From positions 2,018 through 11,127 of the forward strand of contig PLWR01000455.1 of NCBI GenBank assembly GCA_003165615.1: DNA of 9,110 nucleotides, read 5' to 3'. Position numbers and translations under genes: made by a program. Of the stretch, positions 1 through 6,287 are shown piece by piece (the stretch's first letter is position 1; each line of letters begins with the position of its first letter). The DNA is from Acidobacteriota bacterium. Lineage in GTDB: Bacteria > Acidobacteriota > Terriglobia > UBA7540. The notes under the pieces were generated by a model. It was not told the origin of the DNA, searched no databases, and worked only from the letters and a program-made list of their open reading frames with translations.

Positions 1-207
1 AGTTCCGCTCGGATAAAGTCGCATTCTGTTAGCCCGGGAAAGACGGCAACTCAAGCTGTATAACCTTCGCCGCGGGCTTACGGTAGAAAGCATCGAGGTG
101 ACCCGGTCCCAGCCAGGTCACCCCGAAGCCTTTCGGAAGGAACTAAAACTGCGTTGCGTGCAGACGCGGACCTTCCGTTCAGCACCTGAGAGAAATTCAG
201 GAATACA
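1..207. other. Region downstream of the receptor gene, no convincing gene
   Basis: No recognisable gene lies here. On the minus strand a 30-codon open frame (GTG at 121 to TAA at 29) reads VTWLGPGHLDAFYRK and ends ELPSFPG. It looks protein-like, but the frame is closed by a TAG just upstream at about 140, and no good ribosome binding site is visible. It could be the eroded end of another gene or chance. A weak 5-bp stem, cctga/tcagg, at about 185-199 lies just beyond the receptor stop. It has no T-tract on either strand, so I do not call it a terminator. Confidence 0.3.
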
Positions 208-1577
208 CTAAAAACTGAGCTTCATGCCGAAATCGATAATCCGGTTCCCCCCATAGGCCTCCTGGATGGCGCTTCCCGCCTGCAGGGTACTCGTAACCTG
301 GCCAAAGCTCGAATCTCCAAAACCCCCATCCGGACTGCCGAATTGCGGAGTATTGGTTGCGCTGAACATCTCCATGCGAACTTCCAAACCGACTCTCTCG
401 GACAATCGAATCTGCCGCGAAAGACCGGCATCGAGGTTGAAAAGTCCAGGGCCGGAATAAACATTGACGCCCGCATTGCCAAACGTACTGGCTCCGGCAG
501 GTTGAGCAAATACGGTGGGATCAAACCACGGCTGGGTGTTTATTCCATGAAGAACCTTCCACGCGCCGATAAGATTTGGCGAATCGTTGTTGCCGGGCGT
601 GTTGGTGTCGCACGAGCAACTGAAATCGAAAGGTAATCCCGTTGAAAGCCGCAAGACTCCGTTCAACTGCCACCCACGCATAAGGGCACTCGGGACGCCT
701 TTCTCGAACAGATGGTGACCTGGGCCAAAAGGCAAACTCCATGTGTAGTTCGCAACGAAGACCTGCCTTTGGTCAATATCAAGTCGTGCCCAATTGCGGT
801 TAAAATTCACGTAGTAGTCTGGTTCGCAATTGGACTCACCGCACTCGCCCGAAACTCCCAGCGCCTTGGCGTAAGTGTAAGCGAACGCGACGGAATAGCC
901 GGCGGCAAAATGATGTTTGAGGGTGGCCTGCAAGGAATTGTAACTGGAGGAGGAGGTGGCGAAGAACATATCGGTACTCGCCGTACGGCCGAACAAATTA
1001 TACAAAGGTTGGCCCGCTGTCCCGGCGCCGGCGACAAAGCCCGCATTGAGGTTGTATTCCAAGGGCACGTGGACTCCATGATTTCCCACATAACCGACAT
1101 CAAGAATCCATTGTCCGGGCAGTGCCCGCTCGGCGGTCAGGTTCCAGGATTGGACGTAGGGGTCCAGGTAATGCGTGTTGATCACCTTGTAACTGGAAGC
1201 CAAAAGCAAGGCAGTATTGGCAGCAATAATTCCGTTTGATGGAATCGCCGCTGCAATCTGTGTCGGGAGGCCGGCTTCAAACGTTGCCGGGGCGCCGCTG
1301 GGAAGCAAGGCCGGGGAATAGGAGTTGACGGCGGTGAACACATTGGTCTGCGTCACGGGATAGTTATAGGCGTACAGCTTGTTTTCGAACGGAGCAAAGC
1401 TGACGCCGAACCCCGCGCGCAGGACCGTCTTGTCCCAGGCTCGGTATGCCAACGCGGCGCGCGGCGCGAAATCGTGGGGACGTTGCTGCATGCCCAGGTT
1501 CATCGGATTGCCGCCGATGCCGGGTGAGGCCGATGCGGGTCTGGGTGAGGAGGGTGGGCGAGAAGATGTGATTCCAG
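208..1577 (-). pseudogene. TonB-dependent receptor (Oar-like), C-terminal half only
   Basis: This is the 3' half of an outer-membrane TonB-dependent receptor of the large acidobacterial Oar-like type, which normally have about 1,000 residues or more and carry a carboxypeptidase-like N-terminal domain. Only about 450 codons remain. Seen in the translation: the barrel-entry signature DFAPRAALAY followed by DKTVLRAGFGVSFAPF, then YVQSWNLTAERALPGQWILD, DVGYVGNHG, the DQRQVFVANYTWSLPFG strand, RGWQLNGVLRLSTGLPF, and a C-terminal strand ending GMKLSF. The terminal Phe is the usual outer-membrane beta-signal. The signal peptide, plug and N-terminal barrel are absent. The reading frame runs unbroken into a hairpin element at 1578, whose TTG at 1620 is not a credible native start. 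A second lesion near 1500-1545 is reported in the findings. The neighbouring transporter and DUF1080 genes fit a role in glycan uptake, but this copy is very probably dead. Confidence 0.85.
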
Positions 1578-1695
1578 CTAGGAGCCTGTCGGAGATAGAT
1601 TTCACTGTACGTAGAATCAATGACTTACAGACACAGCCGTGCCGCTAAGTTATTGATTCTACGTATGGCCAATTCTATCTCCGACAGGCTCCTAG
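1578..1695. mobile_element. 118-bp MITE-like hairpin element with 50-bp terminal inverted repeats
   Basis: Positions 1578-1627 and 1646-1695 are inverted repeats of 50 bp each, with 44 of 50 positions matching by my count, separated by an 18-bp spacer. The outer 22 bp (beginning CTAGGAGCCTGTCGGAG) are identical in both arms. Mismatches cluster at arm positions 23-30, plus one near the inner end. Both edges are CTAG, a palindrome that may be a 4-bp target duplication or part of the repeat. CTAG (YTAR) targets are known for some IS5-type elements. No transposase is encoded, so this is a non-autonomous (MITE-like) element or two fused ends of an insertion sequence whose centre was lost. It separates a receptor gene lacking its 5' half from an EamA gene lacking its 3' end, both on the minus strand. 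It also supplies the stop codon (TAG at 1677-1675) of the truncated EamA gene. As RNA the whole unit would fold into one long hairpin. Confidence 0.8.
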
Positions 1696-1836
1696 CAAGA
1701 GGAATCCGACGACCAGCCAAATCAAGGATGATTCCGCAGAGATGTAATTCGTCGAGAGTTTCTGGAGCAATCCAACGATTCCCCACGCCATCAGCGTGAT
1801 AACAGCAAACCAGAACCACGGAGCGACATGCAACAT
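1675..1836 (-). pseudogene. EamA/DMT half-transporter, second subunit of copy 1, truncated
   Basis: The first 49 codons (MLHVAPWFWFAVITLMAWG, then GLLQKLSTNYISAE) match the start of the intact 143-residue gene at 3413-3844, which reads MHLPPWFWFALVTLLAWG and GLLQKLSTNHLSAE. The match stops at the CTAG edge of the hairpin element (1695). The frame then runs four codons into the element and ends at TAG. Only about one and a half of the expected four or five membrane segments remain, so the product cannot work as a transporter subunit. The start ATG (1836-1834) lies 11 bp after the stop of the preceding EamA gene, with GGGG at 1847-1844 as ribosome binding site, so the two were cotranscribed. 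The lost 3' part would have lain where the element and the receptor remnant now sit. Confidence 0.85.
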
Positions 1837-1847
1837 TTGAAAACCCC

Positions 1848-2282
1848 TTATAGCGAGAAGAGCACAATGGCGGCTCCAGCGAAAGCGAGCCCGAGGGCCT
1901 GAGTTGCGGTAAGCCGCTCGCGGAGAATCAACACGGCAAGCACGACCGTTATCATCGGATAAAGCGCCGTCGCAGCGGTGATGAGAGACGTGCTGCTGTT
2001 GGTGTGATAAGCGGCGAAAAGCGTAAGGCCGCCGATGGCCGAGAGTATGCCATTCACCACGGCAAAGGAAATCCCCTTCCCACTTTTCTCCAGCTTGAAG
2101 CGGCGTGCAATGAGCAGCGCCATGCCGACGGTCAGCGCCCCCACCGTGAAGAGGAACTGCATGGTTTCGGGAGGAATTTCCCGGGAGCCGAGTTTTGAAA
2201 GCAGCGCCCACAGTCCCCAACAGAGCACGCACAAGATGGAATACCAGAACCAACGTGTCTTTAGAGTCTCAAGCAAGACCAT
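1848..2282 (-). CDS. EamA/DMT family half-size transporter subunit (copy 1, first gene)
   Basis: An intact 144-residue integral inner-membrane protein with a single EamA-type domain, half the size of the usual ten-segment DMT permease. It has about four to five hydrophobic segments: residues about 11-29 (WFWYSILCVLCWGLWALLSK), 41-58, 73-91, 98-117 and 124-144. The typical EamA ending is visible (ALYPMITVVLAVLILRERLT, then a last helix ending IVLFSL). Such half-size proteins are expected to work as dimers, and the adjacent gene encodes a second, different half, so a heterodimer is likely. The substrate is unknown; the context suggests a sugar or sugar derivative. The ATG at 2282 has GAGGAG at 2298-2293, ten bases upstream. 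The protein is clearly homologous to the one at 3856-4293, roughly 60% identical by eye. Its partner gene downstream is truncated, so the pair may no longer be functional. Confidence 0.85.
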   Translation of the reverse strand: MVLLETLKTRWFWYSILCVLCWGLWALLSKLGSREIPPETMQFLFTVGALTVGMALLIARRFKLEKSGKGISFAVVNGILSAIGGLTLFAAYHTNSSTSLITAATALYPMITVVLAVLILRERLTATQALGLAFAGAAIVLFSL

Positions 2283-2385
2283 TCAGGGAAATCTCCTCAT
2301 CATGATGGGACGTTGAAAGCCCAGACTCTTCCGCGTAATGCCGTCTCGTGACCGGAGAGACCATCAGATCCAAATCGCTCGTGAA

Positions 2386-3351
2386 TCATTCCTGCGCCGG
2401 CGTAATCACTATGTTCCGGAAAGCCACCCGTCCCTCCTCGCTACCCTGAAGGTAAATAGGCCCCGGCAACTCTTCGTGGCTGTCGAGAGCGCCTCCCGTG
2501 ATTCCGGAGATCGCCTGGTGATCGATGACGGATTGACCATTCTGCACAACCGTAATGGTGCGTCCCACGAAGGTGATATCGAAGCTCTGCCATTCTCCGG
2601 ACTTGCGCGGCAGCTCCGGCGAAGGGGCAAGGAATCCATACACCCCGCCCGTATGGTGACTGGGTGGTTCCTGCATGGAGTCGGTTTCTATCTGCACTTC
2701 ATAGCGGCCCCGCAGATACAGGCCACTATTGGATTGGGGGCCACAGTTGAACTCCAGATGTATTTTGAAATCCTCAAACGTGGAAGTGGTAATGATCTCT
2801 GCCCCCTTTCCGTTGCCAACCAGCGTGCCGCCTTCAACCTTCCAATTGCCTGCCCGCCCTGGATCACTAAACCTCCAGCCGGTGAAATCCTTGCCCTTGA
2901 ACAAATTGACGGGCTTGCCTTATTTCGGGGCGACTTTCCGCTTCAGGGAGGGGGCTCGATGGCCGATCCAATACCAGGAAACTGCGCCGGGGCTGATGGT
3001 TGTTCCCACAAGCTGGCCACCGACCAACTTCCCTTATGAACACCGTATCATCACTAAAACCTTCGTCTCATTTGGGTGAGAGAAATTCGATCTCCCCTTC
3101 CTTGATTTCGACCCTCGCCAGCGGGGTCGCATAGTCCGAAACCCCTACCATCACCACCTTGGGCTTGGCCTCTTCCTCCGAGATCTCGATCCAAGAGGGA
3201 AGCTCCCGCGACGGGGTTCTGTGCTCAAATCCCAGTGCCCCAGGAACGGCTTAATCCCGACAGATGCACTGAAGAAGGAACCTGCTTGGAAGTTCTGACT
3301 ACCGGAATATGCCTCAGGAGACAACAGCACAGCTAAAACGCAACCGAATAT
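2386..3351 (-). pseudogene. DUF1080 (3-keto-disaccharide hydrolase-type) secreted protein, decayed
   Basis: Joining frames gives a protein of about 320 residues. It starts with a signal-peptide-like stretch (GCVLAVLLS), then an N-terminal domain (SVGIKPFLGHWDLSTE, PSWIEISEEEAKPKVV, YATPLARVEIKEGE, GKLVGGQLVG, WYWIGHRAPSLKRKVAPK) and a C-terminal DUF1080 jelly-roll domain (LFKGKDFTGW, NWKVEGGTLVGNGKG, SNSGLYLRGRYEVQIE, SGEWQSFDITFVGRTITVV, GPIYLQGSEEGRVAFRNI). Members of this family have been linked to hydrolysis of 3-keto-glycosides. Lesions seen: a frameshift near 3205-3225, TGA at 3070-3068, a compensating frameshift near 3034-3038 (one extra base in ttcataaggg), and TAA at 2922-2920, where the family usually has Trp before GKP. 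The start is also poor: GAAGGAGGT precedes ATA (3351-3349) with no normal start codon nearby, perhaps a mutated ATG. The 172-codon frame 2386-2904 remains open but lacks the signal peptide and N-terminal domain. It lies between the two EamA pairs. Confidence 0.8.
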
Positions 3352-3412
3352 ACCTCCTTCGACCTATCATCTAATCCCCCTTGAGTAAGAAGATAAAACC
3401 ATACACTGCCAG

Positions 3413-3844
3413 CTATGACGCCGAACCTTCTGTCGACAGCAGCACCACGGCAATCAATGCACAGACGATGCCGACTCCCTGGAGGGCGGTAACAGATTCC
3501 TGCAGAACGAAGGGGGCGAGGAAGACCACGACAAGGGGATAAAGCGCCGTGAAAGGCGCCACGATGGAAGCCTTCCCGCCAGTCTTCATCGCCACCAGCA
3601 ATGCCCACGCTCCTAAAGCGTTAAAGACCCCGCCGAGAAAGGCCCATCCCAATGCATGAGCCGAATACGTGAAGAGTTTTCTTCCTGGGTAAAGCCATGG
3701 CAGGAGGATGAATAACCCGACGGCCAACCAAACTAGCGCCCACTCCGCAGAGAGATGGTTTGTGGAAAGCTTCTGAAGCAAGCCGACAATGCCCCACGCA
3801 AGTAAAGTGACAAGGGCAAACCAGAACCAGGGAGGCAAGTGCAT
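3413..3844 (-). CDS. EamA/DMT family half-size transporter subunit (copy 2, second gene)
   Basis: An intact 143-residue inner-membrane protein made of one EamA domain, with hydrophobic segments at residues about 5-23 (PWFWFALVTLLAWGIVGLL), 35-50, 63-86 (HALGWAFLGGVFNALGAWAL), 97-113 (APFTALYPLVVVFLAPF) and 120-136. It pairs with the gene just upstream (3856-4293). The gap between them is 11 bp, and a weak AGGA overlapping the upstream stop serves as ribosome binding site, so translation is probably coupled. Both halves share a WFW...WG...L.KL signature at the N-terminus, which suggests an old internal duplication split into two genes. The expected role is one half of a heterodimeric metabolite transporter. 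The substrate cannot be read from the sequence. The first 49 residues are closely matched by the truncated gene at 1675-1836. Confidence 0.85.
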   Translation of the reverse strand: MHLPPWFWFALVTLLAWGIVGLLQKLSTNHLSAEWALVWLAVGLFILLPWLYPGRKLFTYSAHALGWAFLGGVFNALGAWALLVAMKTGGKASIVAPFTALYPLVVVFLAPFVLQESVTALQGVGIVCALIAVVLLSTEGSAS

Positions 3845-3855
3845 AAAGTCCGTTC

Positions 3856-4293
3856 CTACAGCGAGAAGATGATGATGGCCACCACGGCAAATCCCAGACC
3901 CCCGACTTGGAGCCAGGTTAGCCGTTCCCGCAGAACCAGGATTGCAAGAACGACGGTAATGAGCGGATAAAGTGCCGTGGCAGCGGTAATGACCGAGGTG
4001 TTTCCCCCAGTCCGGTAGGCGGCAAAGAGGGCGAGGCCACCGATACCGGCCAGAACGCCATTGCCGAGGCTACAAGCGATTCCCTTCATGCTTTTTTCGA
4101 ACTTCACGGGCTTGAGGATAAGAACAAGAAGCGCCACCGGAATGAATCCGAATGCGAAGAGAAATTGCATCGCGCTGGCGGGGATCTCATCGGAACCCAG
4201 CTTCGAAAATAGCACCCATGCTCCCCAACAGAGGACACAAATTACGGAGTACCAGAACCACTTAGCCTTAGGCGCCTCAGGCATTCCCATCAT
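3856..4293 (-). CDS. EamA/DMT family half-size transporter subunit (copy 2, first gene)
   Basis: An intact single-EamA-domain membrane protein of about 145 residues: KWFWYSVICVLCWGAWVLFS, a second segment QFLFAFGFIPVALLVLIL, a middle segment NGVLAGIGGLALFAAY, then ITAATALYPLITVVLAILVL, RERLT and a last helix ending AIIIFSL. The open frame extends upstream to 4401, but I choose ATG at 4293 (or ATG 4290, the next codon) because AGGAG lies four or seven bases before it and homology with the other copy begins here. The start overlaps the end of the SIS isomerase gene by 17 bp (isomerase stop at 4279-4277), so the two genes are one operon and probably translationally coupled. This ties transport to the isomerase: the transported compound may be the isomerase's substrate or precursor (inference). 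Confidence 0.87.
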   Translation of the reverse strand: MMGMPEAPKAKWFWYSVICVLCWGAWVLFSKLGSDEIPASAMQFLFAFGFIPVALLVLILKPVKFEKSMKGIACSLGNGVLAGIGGLALFAAYRTGGNTSVITAATALYPLITVVLAILVLRERLTWLQVGGLGFAVVAIIIFSL

Positions 4294-5350
4294 GCAACTC
4301 CTGCTTGTGCAACAGCCCGGACTCGTCTTCAACAATGTAGGAACAAAGACGAAAAGAATCGCAATCCACCCCCGAAAGCCACGCCAAATGTTCCGCCGCA
4401 AGCTGTGCCGGGATGATGTCGATCAGGAACTGCCACTCAGGCGGAATATGAGGAAGCTGGAATACCAAGTCTCCGCCCTGATCAGGCAAATCTTGGCCGA
4501 TGAGCATGACGCAAGCGCCCAATTCCCTCAGGTCCCGGGCTAGGGCCAAGTCTTGCTCGCGCATATGTTGACCGTCAATCCACAGGCCGAAACGCACGTT
4601 TTTAGCAACGATCTCTTGTGGTCCATGCCGAAAGCTGCCGGTTCCCAACGCCGTCGCCGGCGACTTGACCCCTTCCTCCCAGAGCAGCCGAGCTTCATGA
4701 CAACTGCCTAGGCTGGTACTGCGTGCGAGGAAGTAATAAACCGAATGGGCCTCAAGCCAAGACGAATTAGCGATCTGTTCCTGCCAGGCTGGCAAGGCCC
4801 GGGCGGTGTCGCTGACAGCACGCGCGAGCGAGGCTGCCAAAGAGACGTTAAAGGAACCAACAACGCCACTCGCCAGAGCGCTGGCGGCAAGGGAAAGTGT
4901 GGAATACGTATTGACAGAGATTCCATGGTCCAAACTGACAGGGATCACAAGCGGGACTTGCGCCTCGTGAGCGAGTGGGCCATCCCCGGAATTGGTCACG
5001 CCGATCACCTGTGCCCTACCCTTGCGAGCTTTCGGAAGCAAATTGACGACTTCCGCACTGCGGCCGGTCCGGGAAATAATGATAGTCACCGAATCCTTGG
5101 GAAGCGTGTCAAAATGCAGCAAGTCGGCGGCATCGCGAATATATACGGGAAAGCCGCCGCGGTGGAATAGCGACCCGGCGTTTAGTGCGGCGTGCCAACT
5201 GCTGCCAATTCCCGTCAAATACACATGGCGGGCATTCCGGACTGCCTCCGCCGCCTCATCAAGTGGGGAACGAGCGCCACCGCAAAGAAAATCGATCGCC
5301 CCTCGCAGTTCATCAGATTGGCGGAGAATATCGTGCAACAAATGGGTCAT
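4277..5350 (-). CDS. Two-domain SIS sugar-phosphate isomerase (GlmS C-domain/AgaS-like)
   Basis: An intact 357-residue cytoplasmic protein with two SIS (sugar isomerase) domains, about residues 40-170 and 198-335, and no glutaminase domain. Visible motifs: TGIGSSWHA (46-54, phosphosugar-binding loop), SRTGRSAE (93-100, equivalent to the SQSGET loop of GlmS), EEGVKSPATA (225-234) and FRHGP (240-244, the conserved HGP of aldose/ketose isomerases and deaminases). GlmS carries a catalytic Lys near its C-terminus in a PRNLAK stretch. Here the matching stretch reads GVDCDSFRLCSYIVEDE without Lys, so glucosamine-6-phosphate synthesis is unlikely and a catabolic isomerase or deaminase/deglycase role is more plausible. 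The ATG at 5350 is the only early start in frame, since a TGA lies about 10 codons upstream; its own ribosome binding site is weak (AAGG two bases away). It is preceded by an ATGA-overlapping leader ORF and followed, with overlap, by the EamA genes. Confidence 0.85.
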   Translation of the reverse strand: MTHLLHDILRQSDELRGAIDFLCGGARSPLDEAAEAVRNARHVYLTGIGSSWHAALNAGSLFHRGGFPVYIRDAADLLHFDTLPKDSVTIIISRTGRSAEVVNLLPKARKGRAQVIGVTNSGDGPLAHEAQVPLVIPVSLDHGISVNTYSTLSLAASALASGVVGSFNVSLAASLARAVSDTARALPAWQEQIANSSWLEAHSVYYFLARSTSLGSCHEARLLWEEGVKSPATALGTGSFRHGPQEIVAKNVRFGLWIDGQHMREQDLALARDLRELGACVMLIGQDLPDQGGDLVFQLPHIPPEWQFLIDIIPAQLAAEHLAWLSGVDCDSFRLCSYIVEDESGLLHKQELHDGNA

Positions 5351-5445
5351 GGCCTTGTCCGATGGATTTCAAAATCAGAGGGATGCATACTACCTTGTTC
5401 CGTTTGGGGCACGACGATTGCCTCCGCGAGCGAATCGAGCGACAA
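5347..5445 (-). CDS. Possible 32-codon leader ORF coupled to the SIS gene
   Basis: A TTG at 5445 follows an excellent ribosome binding site, AAGGAGGG (5459-5452), by six bases. It opens a 32-codon frame beginning LSLDSLAEAIVVPQTE and ending EIHRTRP. The TGA stop (5349-5347) overlaps the SIS start as ATGA, the classic arrangement for translational coupling. The SIS start has almost no ribosome binding site of its own, which makes this the most economical explanation of how it is translated. The frame can be extended upstream to CTG at about 5457 before a TAA, but the TTG has far better spacing. I recognise no family. It might be a small protein, a leader peptide, or the displaced N-terminus of the isomerase after an ancestral frameshift. 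Confidence 0.45.
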   Translation of the reverse strand: MSLDSLAEAIVVPQTEQGSMHPSDFEIHRTRP

Positions 5446-5469
5446 GGTGGACCCTCCTTCGAGCAGTTA

Positions 5470-5496
5470 TGCAATCGATTTCAGCAATCGATTGCA
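5470..5496 (-). promoter_or_regulatory. Tandem LacI-family-type operators
   Basis: Two overlapping 14-bp sites lie at the predicted transcription start. Site 1 (5470-5483), tgcaatcgatttca, matches the general LacI/GalR-family pattern TGNAANCGNTTNCA at every fixed position. Site 2 (5483-5496), agcaatcgattgca, matches at all but the first base. Their centres are 13 bp apart. Placement just after the -10 box predicts repression by steric block, relieved by a sugar ligand. The cognate regulator is not encoded in this window. Confidence 0.6.
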
Positions 5497-5501
5497 CACA
5501 C

Positions 5502-5529
5502 ATTTTAGTATCTCTGCCGGACTTGTCAA
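5502..5529 (-). promoter_or_regulatory. Near-consensus sigma70-type promoter of the SIS-EamA operon
   Basis: On the minus strand TTGACA (5529-5524) is followed after 16 bp by TAAAAT (5507-5502). The -35 box is perfect and the -10 box differs from TATAAT at one position. Transcription would start at about 5495, inside the operator pair just downstream, giving a leader of about 145 nt before the SIS start. Confidence 0.65.
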
Positions 5530-5660
5530 GCACTTTCCGGCTTTCCCTAGTATACCCGGATTGAGCACCTCTTCCTGGATGCGGGACCACGCCGATTGGA
5601 AATGCGAAGGGTAGAACCCTATGGAAGTGATTTCAAAGGGCATGACCGCGAATATGGCTG

Positions 5661-6287
5661 CACGTCGGTTTTGTCGATGGAACTGAGAACCCGAGGGGCT
5701 AGGCGGCGATTGACGCCGTGCTTATTGGCCAGGAGGATGCCGCATTCGCCGGCGGCCGTTACGTCATCGTGCAGAAATGTCTTCACGACCTCGACGGATG
5801 GAATGCGCTATCCACGGAGGCGCCGGAACGAATCATCGGCCGCACCAAACTCGCGAACATTGAATTGGACGATTCCATAAAGCCCACCTCAGCGCACAAA
5901 GCGCTCACAACGATTGTCGAGGACGGAAAAGAGATCAAAATTCTGCGTGACAACATGCCCTTCGGCCGGCCCGGATACGCTGAATTTGGCACCTATTTCA
6001 TTGGCGACAGCCGTTCGTCGCGCACCACCGAGGAGAGGCTCGAGAACATGCTTATTGGCCCGCCGCCTGGAAACTATGACCGGCTGTTTGACTTCAGCCA
6101 CGCCGTCACTGGAAGCCTGTTCTTCGTGCCGACGGCCACATTTTTGGAGACCATCACCGAATACCCACCGGCCATTGCGGCGCGTTCCACCGCGTCGGCG
6201 ACGGTTGAACCCCCTCCATCCAGCCATTCGGAGAACGATGGTTCGCTCGGAATCGGTTCACTCAAAGGAGATATCACCCATGAATAA
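5661..6287 (+). pseudogene. DyP-type peroxidase, encapsulin cargo, 5'-truncated with nonsense codon
   Basis: This is the C-terminal part of a dye-decolourising heme peroxidase. The translation shows GFVDGTENP (5667-5693, the catalytic-Asp GxxDGTENP signature), then TAG at 5700-5702 inside the frame. After it come AAIDAVLIGQEDAAFAGGRY, VIVQKCLHDLDGWNAL, KPTSAHKAL with the expected proximal heme His (codon 5895-5897), RDNMPFG with the distal Arg (5946-5948) and Asn, EFGTYFIGDSR, DRLFDFSHAVTGSLFFVP, and finally the encapsulin cargo-loading peptide DGSLGIGSLKG (6237-6269). Family members have about 300-350 residues; the first 130-150 are missing, and upstream DNA belongs to the divergent isomerase promoter. 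The frame is closed by TGA 5' of 5661. The stop (6285-6287) overlaps the encapsulin start by eight bases. Similarity to mycobacterial and actinobacterial encapsulated DyPs is from memory of the family. Confidence 0.88.
6264..6270 (+). promoter_or_regulatory. Encapsulin ribosome binding site inside the cargo-loading peptide codons
   Basis: AAAGGAG sits nine bases before the encapsulin ATG (6280). It is formed by the last Leu-Lys-Gly-Asp codons of the peroxidase, so the cargo-targeting tail and the shell's translation signal are the same DNA. With the stop/start overlap, this implies translational coupling of cargo and shell in the ancestral operon. Confidence 0.75.

Noticed and set aside
712..1239. 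175-codon plus-strand open frame
   Set aside because: Runs antisense to the well-supported receptor translation; a shadow of its codon bias.
2338..3039. 233-codon plus-strand open frame
   Set aside because: Antisense to the DUF1080 relic, whose family motifs are clear on the minus strand.
4294..4401. Upstream extension of the EamA gene to 4401
   Set aside because: The extra 36 codons lie inside the SIS gene, have no similarity to the other EamA copy, and a good AGGAG precedes the ATG at 4293/4290.
5608..5620. Small hairpin agggt-aga-accct between the divergent modules
   Set aside because: Only a 5-bp stem with a 3-base loop and no T-tract; too weak for a terminator.
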